From positions 275,908,310 through 275,972,309 of the forward strand of contig JARDYH010000002.1 in the NCBI GenBank assembly GCA_029215795.1: DNA of 64,000 bases, read 5' to 3'. Below the pieces are notes generated by a model. It saw nothing but the letters and a program-made list of their open reading frames with translations, made no database searches and was not told the DNA's origin. The position numbers and the translations under genes were made by a program. Origin of the DNA: Anniella stebbinsi (taxonomy: Eukaryota; Chordata; Lepidosauria; Squamata; Anniellidae). Shown piece after piece: positions 9,190 through 18,542 of this stretch (positions are counted from its first letter, which is position 1; each line of letters opens with the position of its first letter).

Positions 9190-9727
9190 TGGCTGAATTC
9201 GGACAACACATTAAGCAACTGAGGGGGGGGGGGGAACAATAGTCAATTGTGTTGCTTATTGTGTTGTGTGGAGGGTAACACGCCGCTCACAAACTAGTGA
9301 TGGTATGCTATTCCGCCCAAATAAGCAACTGAGAGAAACAACTGGCTTGCAAGTTGTTTAGCTCGAAGCCAGTTGTTTAAAGTGTTGTGTGGAGGGTAAG
9401 TGTGTTAATGGCGTGTGGTGAGTGGGTTAAAACACAAGCCCATAGAGGCAAGCGGCAAGAGCGACCAAAGCGGCAGTTGCCACTTTGCTACAACTGGTGC
9501 AACTTGCAGAGGCTGCTGGGATAGAACTGGGAGGACTGAGGGAGGGTGGGGAGAGGGGCGGAGGCTGTGTCAGTCAAATGCTGGGTTGACTATTAGTCCA
9601 CTCAACGCCAGCCCCAACCACCCACAGTTATGTAGGAATATGTTGTGTGGGGAGTACCCACAAAATAACCAACTGTGAGTTGGCTACTCAACCCACCATT
9701 GACTAATGCGTTGTCTGAATTCAGCCA
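9190..9727. mobile_element. 538-bp TIR element, family 'ACAACAC' copy 1
   Basis: Terminal inverted repeats of 24 bp match at 22 positions: TGGCTGAATTCGGACAACAC at the left, and the right end reads TGGCTGAATTCAGACAACGC on the other strand. The word GTGTTGTGTGGAGGG or a variant occurs about three times inside, and CCACCATTGACTA near the right end is shared with copy 2 at 42032-42536. No transposase frame is present. A poly-G run lies at 9223-9234. Target duplications were not clear. Confidence 0.75.
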
Positions 9728-9971
9728 GTGTGTGCAAGGCTACATTCCATATTCCAGATCATCTTGTATTCCAGTCCATCTTAGATCTCAGCCTGGCATA
9801 ATTGTTGGTAATGAGAATGAGAGACTGCAAAATTGCACTGTATATCATCAGATTACTTATTTGTGGAAGCAGTAATCTGTGCAGACTTTTTAGCTATGCA
9901 GAATTCTTCACAACATGGCACAGATTGTGATGAACAGTTCTGTGAGCACCATCAGACTACTACTGCCCACT

Positions 9972-10215
9972 TACGGATGTTCGCACGGCCTTTAGATGAC
10001 TAAGTCCGCCTCCCACGCACCTCCCACTCGTTTTCCATTGCAAAATAGACCCCTTTTAATCCGTCTTTCTCTCTCTCTCTTTTTAACAGAAGGTGCTGCC
10101 ATTTCCTGCTGTGTGCAGGAAAAGCGGTGTGATATAAACAGCCCCTCAATGAGCCACTTGGTCATTGCTACTTCCTCTTTCTTTCTCCATGTAAAGACAC
10201 CATCGCTATTGTGGG
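9972..10215 (+). mobile_element. Non-autonomous DNA element, family X copy 1
   Basis: The middle, GCCATTTCCTGCTGTGTGCA followed by GGAAAAGCGGTGTGAT, then TCATTGCTACTTCCTCTTTC, is shared in the same order with the minus-strand copy at 61392-61731. The left part also matches (CCGCCTCCCACGCACCTCCC against GCGTCCCATGCGCCTCCCGC). The ends are degraded here. Similar small open frames in both copies (a CCVQEK run) reflect shared nucleotide ancestry, not a conserved protein. Confidence 0.6.
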
Positions 10216-10331
10216 ACAGCAACAGGAGGCCACAGTGATGGTAGGGAAATGCGAAAATCCACCCATCTGATGATGCTCTGTGTCACTGATGATTGTACAC
10301 TGCAACCCCTGCAAAACTTGAACTTAACTAT

Positions 10332-10441
10332 ATTGGGTTGCATCCAGACTAAGTCAGTTGCACTTAGCTCCCACTGAATGAAATGGCACATACCGTTAGT
10401 CAAATCATTAGTGCAACTAACCTAGTCTGATCCAACCCATT
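10332..10441. mobile_element. 110-bp MITE
   Basis: The ends are complementary over about 30 bp: ATTGGGTTGCATCCAGACTA on the left, and AATGGGTTGGATCAGACTAG on the other strand at the right. GTTGCACT/AGTGCAAC pair further in. It is flanked by TA-rich sequence. The same outer word (TGGGTTGGATCCAG) marks the element at 41849-41971. Confidence 0.75.
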
Positions 10442-10603
10442 ATATTTTTTTTAAAAAATGTATAAATGATCAATCTGTAAGATATTTCCAAAATAGAGAG
10501 TTGCATGCACAAATTTTAAACACAGGCAGTAGCGTCCCATGGTGTGTTTCACTAGGCAAAGCCACTGGTATTCATGGTTCAGCAAAACAGAGAGAGCAGC
10601 CTT

Positions 10604-10837
10604 TTTACTCTTGCCTTTCCTCGCTGGGAACCAGCTGTGTGTGGAGAAGGGGGAAATTCCACAGCAAACATTGTGTAAGTGTATAGTTGCTGACTGGAGA
10701 TTTTCCTCACTGCAGGCTGCTGATGCCATTGCACAGTGCAGGCTGCGACCCCCCCCCCCCCCCCATCTCCACCACAACCTCCTGGTAATGAGTGTAAGGG
10801 CAGGAAAAACTCTCCCCACTTTATCATTGGTGGTTTC
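10604..10837 (+). repeat. Direct repeat unit 1 (~230 bp)
   Basis: From TTTACTCTTGCC to TATCATTGG this unit aligns end to end with 11881-12108, with few differences apart from a C16 homopolymer at 10749-10764 where unit 2 has CCCCCGC. The offset is 1277 bp. It shares GCTGTGTGTGGAGA, GTGTAAGTGT and CACCACAACCTCCTGGTAA. Its family is unknown. Open frames on both strands show no domain. Confidence 0.8.
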
Positions 10838-11207
10838 AACGAGCGAACAGCCTCAACGGCCAGCCCTGAGCACCGGGATGAGGGGAGAAACAGAAGAGAC
10901 CTTGCCACTATAATGCCTATAGGCAGCAGGAGAAAAGCATTGGGAGAGGGAACTTAGTACTTCTTAAATGTTTATTTTTGACTGTTAACTAATAAATTAA
11001 GGTGGGCGGAGGGATGAAATTCCCTTTGCCAAAGCCTCTTTCTCTCTCTCCATTTCATCAGTGTTACCCAAGCCAAAGAATGAGACACAAAAAAGGGCTG
11101 CTGCAGATTTACAGAGGAGTCTGTCAGTTTGCTTCAAACCCACTTAGCAAGAAATGTTCTCTACATGTGACATCAACTAGAAAATTTGGGGAAATTAGGA
11201 ACTCTGA

Positions 11208-11265
11208 GCAGGGCCACCCCAAGACATGTTTGCTGCCTGAAGTGAAGCCCAAATGGTGCCTCCCC
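11208..11265. mobile_element. hAT-like fragment related to 24030-24219
   Basis: CAGGGCCACCCCAAGACATG followed by TGCTGCCTGAAGTGAAG resembles the left end of the element at 24030 (CAGGGCCAGCACAAGACATT, then CTTCCTGAGGCGGAG). Only the left part is visible. Confidence 0.45.
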
Positions 11266-11489
11266 GCCTCACAACTACGACCAACCAACACATTAAAAAA
11301 TCTGGCTGCACTGTTCAGACACCGGTTCCTGCCTTCATCTCTCCCCACCCATAGTCACCTCAAAATGCAACCTCTGAGGAAGGTTGCTTCAACTATATCA
11401 TGGGAAATAAAGGAAGATGATCTGTGCATGCGACAGCCTCTGGAACTGGGAAAATGAACTGTTTTCCCTTTAAGGCTACATAAGATCCT

Positions 11490-11646
11490 AAGCAAAATTT
11501 CTTGGTAGTAAATCCCACCGAGATCAATGGGACTTACTACTGAATAAATGTAGTCAGCTCAAATATAGGCAGTGCAATCCTATGCATGTCTACTTAGAAG
11601 TAAATCTAAACAAGTTCAATGGGACTTACTCCCCGGTGAGTACAGA
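11490..11646. mobile_element. Two fragments of the 'GCAATCCTATGCATG' MITE
   Basis: AGTAAATCCCACCGAGATCA then ATGGGACTTACTACTGA (11507-11543), and AGTGCAATCCTATGCATGTC to CAATGGGACTTACTCC (11571-11634), are partial tandem copies. Complete or near-complete members are at 42693, 59171 and 41511. The right terminal repeats are missing. Confidence 0.6.
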
Positions 11647-11834
11647 ATTTCAGCCTCACCAACTTCCATAGCTTTCTCAATTTAAGAGGATAATGTAAAC
11701 TGGACACTTGCATGCTCTGCCCCAAGCTGTTTGTGCCTACTGCTGAAAAGAAAACTCCCAAAGCCACCACATGATCAAGAGCTGTGGGGGGGGGGGTGTA
11801 TATGTTTAATTAAATCTGTTCTCTACAGGCTAAA

Positions 11835-11880
11835 TCAGCTTTCCTGAACTTGGTGCCTCCAGATGCTTTTGGACGACAAC
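11835..11880. mobile_element. Left arm of a 'CCAACCTGG' MITE
   Basis: TTTCCTGAACTTGGTGCCTCCAGATG-type sequence is a single arm of the MITE family seen complete at 45814-45946. It ends exactly where direct repeat unit 2 begins (11881). Confidence 0.55.
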
Positions 11881-12108
11881 TTTACTCTTGCCGGTCATCG
11901 CTGGGAACCGGCTGTGTGTGGAGATGGGGGAAATACCAGAGCAAGCACTGTGTAAGTGTGTAGTTGCTGACTAGGGAGTCTCCTCATTGCAGGCTGCTGA
12001 TGCCATGGCACAGTGCAGGCTGCAGTACCCCCGCCATCTCCACCACAACCTCCTGGTAAAGAATGTAAGGGCAGGAAAGACCCTCCCACTCTATCACTGG
12101 AGGGTTAA
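11881..12108 (+). repeat. Direct repeat unit 2 (~230 bp)
   Basis: This is the partner of 10604-10837 in the same orientation. The junction at 11881 directly follows a truncated MITE arm, which suggests that the copy arrived by insertion or by rearrangement at a repeat. No terminal repeats were found on either unit. Confidence 0.8.
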
Positions 12109-13038
12109 TGGCCATTGCAAAAATTAGCACAGGTTTAAGAGACTTCCTCATGGCTTGCATCTTCCACCCTGCAAACCAGGTGAAGTTCCATAACTAGCGG
12201 CTTTTGTTTCCTATCCTCCACTTTTCTCCAGGGCCGTGTCTATACAACGTCTGTTTGCCTTCTGATTTCTTCCAAAACCCGCAGCATCACTGCTCGCAGG
12301 AGTGAGGGTGGACTATCCAGCCCAGGAAAAATTGGAGTGCCGGTTAAAAAATAGCTCCATTCTTTCTATCTTAAAAATAAAATTAAAAAATAAAGGGAGA
12401 GGGAGACGAGATGGAGGAGGAAACAGCATTGTCATCTGCCAGAGAAATGAAGACCAGAGCAAAATACTGCAGCACGGGGGACCATTCGGCTAGTCAAACT
12501 CACCCCCTCTTCTGCATTCCCGTGCCACTTGAATCCACCCGTAGGATTGCCCACTTCCTTAACCCAAACCGAGGCCACCACTGACAGATGAAGGAACAAC
12601 GTGGTGACTTCAGAGCAACTGAAAAAGTTGTGATAAAATGACACTGCAAAAATGCAGTTTCAGGGGGGAAAGCCTGATTTGGCTGCGAGTTGGAAGTTGT
12701 GTCATAGAAACAATGCAGCGCTACGGTGCAGCCATGATGGGGTATACAGGACATACAGACTAGTCCCAAGTCTTGGTCTCCATATTGTTTGAGCATCAGT
12801 GAGTGATTCAGTAATTATACACTTAGGCATTAATCTGCAGTGAATTAGTCAACGTTTGAGGAGACAACTGTTATCTATCCCTAGAGTTCTGTAGCTAAGA
12901 TACTCATGTGCAGTGCCAAAAAAAACTAGTTGCTTCTTTGAAATGAAGAATGATTAAAAGATGAGATTTCCCCCTTCACAGGGCTCTTTAAACTGGGGCT
13001 GTCCTGGGTAAATTTGGACCATTGGCAAGAATGCATGT
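12109..13038. other. Unassigned sequence
   Basis: An A-rich patch occurs near 12365-12400. No repeat family or coding domain was recognised; the short open frames at 12302-12796 are featureless. Confidence 0.35.
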
Positions 13039-14212
13039 ATTATTTATTTATTTATTGCATTTGTATACCACCTCATAGCTGTAGCTCTCTGGGTGGTTTA
13101 CATAAGATTATAACATCTAAAAACAATACACAAAAATTTAAACTGCAAAACATACAATATACAAATACATTTAAAACCATTATGATAACTTAAAAACTAT
13201 AAGCCTAAAAAACAAAACAAAAAAACAGACCCAGGCTCACCAGATATTGCTAAATGCCTGAGAGAAGAGGAAAGTCTTGACCTGGTGCTGAAAAGATAAC
13301 AATGTTGGTGCCAGGCGGGCCTCGTTGGGGAGATCGTTCCACAATTTGGGGCTCACCACAGAGAAGGCCCTCTTCCTTGTTGCCAACCTCCGAGCTTCTC
13401 TCGGAGTAGGCACTCGGAGGAGGACCTTAGATGTTGAATGTAGTGTACAGGTAGATTCATGTCGGGAGAGGCGTTCTGTCAGGTATTGTGGTCCCAAGCC
13501 GTGTAAGGCTTTATAGGTTAAAACCAGCACCTTGAATTGGGCTCAGAAACATATGCAGGCGGGCCAGAGAAGGTCTTATATGTTTGAACCTTCTGATCCC
13601 TGTTATCAATCTGGCCGCTGCATTTTGAACAAGCTGTAGCTTCCAAACCATCTTCAAAGGCAGCCTCACGTAGACTGTATTGCAGTAATCTAATTTGGAG
13701 GTTACCAGAGCATAGACAACTGAGCCATGTTATCCCTGTCCAGATAGGGGTGTAGCTGGGCCACCAACCGAAGTTGGTAGAAGGCACTCCGTGCCACCGA
13801 GGCCACCTGAGCATCAAGTGACAGAGATGGTTCTAGGAGAACCCCCAAGCTACGAACCTGCTCCTTCAGGGGAAGTGTAACCCCATCCAGAACAGGTTGA
13901 AGATTCTCCATCCGGTCAGCAGAACCACCCACTAACAGCATCTCAGTCTTGTCTGGATTGAGTTTCAGTTTATTAGCCCTCATCCAGTCCATTGTTCAGC
14001 ACATCCACAGCCTCACCTGATGAAAAGGAAAAGGAGAAGTAGAGCTGTGTGTCATCAGCGTACTGATGACAACGCACTCCAAAACTCCGGAAGACCGCAC
14101 TCAATGGTTTCATGTAGATGTGGAACAACATGGGGGACAAGACTGACCCCTGCGGAACCCCATACTGGAGAATCCATGGGGCCGAGCAATATTCCTCACC
14201 TTCTGGAGTCGA
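13039..14212 (-). mobile_element. L2-clade LINE copy 2 (decayed)
   Basis: This is the same subfamily as the copy at 18543-20143, and the 3' UTR starting from the ATTT tail aligns closely. Minus-strand frames give MDWMRANKLKLNPDKTEMLL (13930-13992), DGVTLPLKEQVRSLGVLLEP, then, in another frame, LVLTYKALHGLGPQYLTERLSRH and a terminus at 13237. Small deletions relative to copy 3 occur near 13555 (about 17 bp) and 13994 (about 19 bp) and break the frame. The 5' breakpoint is near 14212, inside the region between RT motifs B and A. Confidence 0.9.
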
Positions 14213-14234
14213 ATTTAATCTATATTAATCACTC

Positions 14235-14504
14235 TCAGGAATGGCCATGGTAGGTAAGCCCCCTACCACCCCTCGTGCGCCTTACCTGCCGGGGCTGTCT
14301 GCTGCAGATGGCAGGTAAGGAGTGTGAGGGGCGGGAGGGGGTCCGATCCTCTAATCTTATCTGAATCGGATGGCGTCCTTCTGGACCGTTTTGGGTCAGA
14401 TCGGACGATCCAGATGCGGGGATCGGAAATCAGATAATTTTATCCGATTTCCTCCGGATCAGGTCCAGATCGTGGATTGGACCCGATCCGGTGCACACCC
14501 CTAG
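14235..14504. mobile_element. Probable hAT-like non-autonomous element, CpG-rich
   Basis: The right end reads CTAGGGGTGTGCACCGGATC on the minus strand, a typical vertebrate hAT-type terminus. Inside, CCTTACCTGCC (about 14281) pairs with GGCAGGTAAGG (about 14310), and the flanking CCCCTC/GAGGGG also pair. GATCGGA/TCCGATC words recur several times. CpG density is well above the surroundings, which suggests relative youth. The left end was not found, and the element abuts the truncated L2 copy 2. Confidence 0.55.
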
Positions 14505-15764
14505 TAAAAATGATGAATAACAGAGTAATCCTAAATGGTGTTGGGAGAAGGTAGAGGAGGGAGGTGGCGCATCTTCTGTCACTTCTAAAGCCCTGCCAAC
14601 ACACAACAGTCAAGGTGGTGTGGGACAGACTTAACTTTCTCACTCTTCCCTCACATTGCTGGAGGGTTCCCCTGCCATTTCCTCTCCTTTTGTTTACAGC
14701 TGGAGAGAAAATATCTAAGACAGCCTGAGGTGAGCATAAGAACAGGGGCTCACATGGGAATTCAGCTGATCGAAGGCTTCCTGAGATGCACCGTGAAACA
14801 CCCTTTTATGGGACCTACTGCTGGCAGGACCACCACCAACAGTAGATTTATACCTGTAGAATTTTCCATGGGTACACTGGGGGCCTCCATGCCATCTAGC
14901 GACAGAGTTTTTCCGAACCACCCTCAGACAGTCAACAAAGTAAAGTCAGCTCCACTTAGGCATTAAGATTAAGGAGTTAGCAAAAAGGAGGAGGGATTTG
15001 AAAGAAGGAACAGATGGTATCTTTCTTATGTTTCTCTTTCCCATTTTCACTGGCAAAATATGGCTTGCCATAACTACTGATTGTGTTGCAGCAGGGCTGT
15101 GAAAATTATTAAATGTTATTAATTGCTTCTGCTGCCCTTTTAAGATACAACTTCTAGAAATAGTAACATACATTAAACAACAGGGGAACATGCCAAAGCT
15201 AGAGTTGAAGTATATTTTAAGGAGGAATATCAATCAAATTTTCCTAGCTTTAGGCTTGTTTATATTTTCTAAATAGATTTTTTCAACATTCGCAGTCATG
15301 AATGTTTTTTGATTTACGTAGATATAAAAGGGACATTACATGATATAAATATGTGGAATTGATTGAGTTATTTAAAACATTACTGACTTAAAATTAATCG
15401 GCAAGGATTATGTTTTTAGAATTAATCTTAAAAAAACAAATTTTAATATTTTTTTCAATATTTCAAATGTGGAGTTCTGATATTTTGCCAAATTTTGATT
15501 CTCACTAAAATTTTGGTTCGGCTCTAGTTAAAGCAAAAAGCTTTCCACCAACTCTCTCATTTGGAGCCCAAAGCTAGTATGCTTTTATTTCTACTGATGA
15601 GGCTAAGGCATTTTGAAGTGAAGCTATTTCCCAGTATAATCATATGGACATTAATGCATAGCCACTGAAAAAGGAAAATCAGTAAATACCATCTGACACA
15701 TAATTGTTTCCATAATTCTCTTCCTCAAAATTTAAAATCACCCAAACCTTGGAATTTCAAATTT
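14505..15764. other. Unassigned AT-rich sequence
   Basis: No repeat family was assigned. The stretch near 15240-15530 is very AT-rich and ends in AAAATTTTGGTTCGGCTCTAG, which could be a decayed transposon end. No partner was found. Confidence 0.35.
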
Positions 15765-15965
15765 CCTGGGTTGCTTCCAGAGAGAGGGCTCCTAGTGCTT
15801 ACAATCAAAAAGCACAATGCAGATATTCTATCTTTTCTTCATTAACAGATTTTTTTTCTGGTAAGAAGGAAAAACAGAAGAAGCAATGGGAAAACACAAG
15901 AGAGTACAAATTGAAGATGATGCTGTCAGCACCCTGTTGCCTGCCATTAGAATTCAACGAATGAG
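15765..15965 (+). repeat. Dispersed repeat family Z, copy 1
   Basis: GGGCTCCTAGTGCTTACAAT, followed by CTTTTCTTCATTAACAGATT, TAAGAAGGAAAAACAGAAGA and AATGGGAAAACACAAGAGAG, aligns in order with 36220-36390 and with a third copy split by a MITE at 26005-26245. The overall class is unknown. It is immediately followed by a MITE of family A. Confidence 0.65.
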
Positions 15966-15992
15966 GCAGAGCGACTGCACAACAGAAGCCTT

Positions 15993-16119
15993 GGCAGGAT
16001 CTACACTACTGTTTTAAAACGGTTTATAACAGTAGTGACAATGGTTGGGGCCCAGGACACATACAGTTTTCAAACCGTTTTCAAAGTGTCAGATCTTGCT
16101 TGGTGTAGATATGGCCCTA
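15993..16119. mobile_element. MITE family A, copy 1
   Basis: The ends are GGCAGGATCTACACTACTG and, on the other strand, CTAGGGCCATATCTACACCA. The interior holds TTTTAAAACGGTTTATAACAG, GACAATGGTTGGGGCCCAG and CAAACCGTTTTCAAAGTGTC. Related copies are at 37948-38227, where one is split by a family B MITE, and at 62815-62937. Confidence 0.8.
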
Positions 16120-18245
16120 GTCTTGGAGTGCCACTGGTCATTAAATTGTACTGATGGTTAGATTTCCATAATTCTTTTCTCTTGGATATCAAGACTTTAT
16201 AAAATCCATTGTGTATGCAGTTTTCTGTTGCTGTAGCTTCCGTTCCTGACATGTGTGTGTGTGTATATATTACTGTAAGCCGTGTGGACAAGCCATTGTT
16301 CACATTAACACACTGTTTTGTTTTGGATAATGGAAAATGCAGGAGCTTAAATTTAAGCTCCTTTTCTGTCCTTGAAATTGTCCCAGGGAGAAATGCTGTG
16401 GTCCCCCCCCCCCCAAATAAACATTGATGTAATTAATGCCAGAAAAAGTCAGGCTGGTTTCATAATTTCATCCATATCTGGATAAGATCTGCCTCTGAGT
16501 TCGCACTGAAGATTAGCTATAGAGACCTGGTTAACAAGCTGGAGAGAGAAAAACCTACAAGGTAATTCCATGTGATCTGTATATCTGTAAATCTGTAAAA
16601 CGAAAGGTGCACATTAGGGAAGATAGTGTGTGCACATGAAATCATACAATCATGTGCATCATTAGCTCACAATCTGCATGTGCATCGTGTGCATGATCTG
16701 TTCACTACTTCTTGTGCTAGAACTAGATACATTAGCTTGGGGACCTCTTTAAGTAGACTAAGCAAATGGACACTGGCAATCTTCAGTTGAACAAAGTCTC
16801 CAGCTAATCTTATTCATGTCTATCCACAAGTAAAGCCAAGGTAAGTGTGTATAGGACTGCAGCTTAAATTGTTTATTCCACATAATCACTCATGTGCATG
16901 CCTTACCTATAAAGAAAAAAATGGAACGAATGGAAGAAACTGTTTATATGCAAATTCTGCAATTAATTCTATAGGTACTCAAAGAAAATCTGATGATACA
17001 CAGAGGCAGTACATGGCATACTGCTAATCCATGAAAGACAAGGGAAACAGAACCTGGGAGATAACCCTTAAACCAATCCTTAATTCTGCAAGAAAAATTA
17101 TAAATACTGAAAATTACAATATCTGATATCATGCAACTGCTTTTACTTGTTGCCAAGATTTAAGTAAGACAACACAATGAACCAGGAAAGGTTTATATTC
17201 AGCTTTCAGGCTCATTCCTTACTCATTCTTTTACAGGGTTTGCTTCCCTGGGGAGCAATATTTGCATCTTTTGAGAAGTATTATTTGTGCAATAAAGGCC
17301 CAGTCACACTTATCAACACTTGCTTTGTGTAAAGACTATTTAAAATGTTTGTTGAACGGCTAAATACTGTCATGTTTAATTACTAAGTATGGTGTAACAT
17401 TGTAGATCATGTTCATTAGGTATATTCTATTTATATATTTATTTATAAAAGATGTGTATCAGCGCGAGAAGATGAGAGGAGAGCGCGAGCCAGGGAGGAG
17501 GCTAGCCTAGGTTCATGCATGTCTTGCCAAACCATAGTTTATAATTACATCTGAATGCAGCCACTGTGGCCAAAGCAGTGAATCCCAAATCTTGATAGTG
17601 GAGGCTCACTTTGTATCTGAATTAGAGGTACAAACCTGAAAAGGTTTACTTTAAATTTGATGGTAAAAGAGTAAAACGTACCCACCCTCAGAAGGGGTCA
17701 CCCATTGCATTTCTGCCTCCAATGTAAAAATACCTCCTGATTAGAAGATCCTGAGCAGAGCCCCATGAAGAGATGCAACAGGATACTTCTGCTACCCATG
17801 GAAGGATAATTCTGCTGAGGGGCAAAACAGACATTACTTTAAATTCATACTTAGCAGCTGTGTCTTCTTTTCCTTCTTCTTTTCATTTTTATTCCAAAAT
17901 AGGCACATGGTTACCGATCCAGATCGGTCCTATAGCCGGGGAGGGGAGCCTCTACTCATCATACTAGGGTCCCAACCTGGATCAGGCTCTCTGCATCTAC
18001 TGTATATTAAAAATGAAAAAAGGATAGCTGCTTGATACAGACTTAAAGGAATGTCTGTTTTGGACCTGAGTTTTTTCACCTGGAGTGATTGATCCATTCA
18101 CAATCAGAGTGGAGGGCCAGAGTAGTGAATCACAGGGATATGCAGGAGGCAGACTCCACTTGGATGTGGGGAGGCTTCCAAAAGCCTTTAACTAATTGAC
18201 TGATTTCTCTCGCAACACACTGTTAGAGAATTACTTACTAGGCTA
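16120..18245. other. Unassigned AT-rich sequence with simple repeats
   Basis: It contains a short TG/TA run (16252-16272), a perfect 22-bp palindrome (16341-16362), a poly-C run (about 16404-16414) and ATTTAT-rich sequence near 17425. No LINE, SINE or MITE was recognised. Open frames are short and featureless. Confidence 0.35.
16341..16362. repeat. Perfect 22-bp palindrome
   Basis: AGGAGCTTAAATTTAAGCTC followed by CT is identical to its reverse complement with no spacer. Confidence 0.85.
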
Positions 18246-18321
18246 AGGATGGAATCCACCATTCACTGAAGTCAATGGGAAGATTCCCAGTGTGTTTTTA
18301 ATAGATTTGGATTTCACCCAT
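18246..18321. mobile_element. Small diverged MITE
   Basis: GGATGGAATCCACCATTCAC and, at the right, TTTGGATTTCACCCA are roughly complementary ends around CTGAAGTCAATGGGAAGATT. The design resembles the CAATGGG-centred MITEs at 41849 and 26041. Confidence 0.4.
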
Positions 18322-18542
18322 CACAACAAGCTTTATTAAGCCCCGTGTTTTTGCTGTCCCCCACTGTTCTGAATTGAAAAGGGAAGTTTATGACATGAAA
18401 TTATATAACCAGAACTGGGTTTAGTATTTTTTTGGGGGAGGCTCACATTCCTAGGAGCCTACAAACATTTTTAGAGGCCAATCCCTCATTTTTTTTTCAG
18501 TTGCAGGTCACTATTTAGTCAACACACTTAATCAACTCTACG

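Noticed and set aside
9992..10238. Shared CCVQEK-type peptide with 61345-61569 as a conserved protein
   Set aside because: Both lie in copies of the same non-autonomous DNA element; similarity is at nucleotide level, and in each case the frame is short and the opposite strand is also open.
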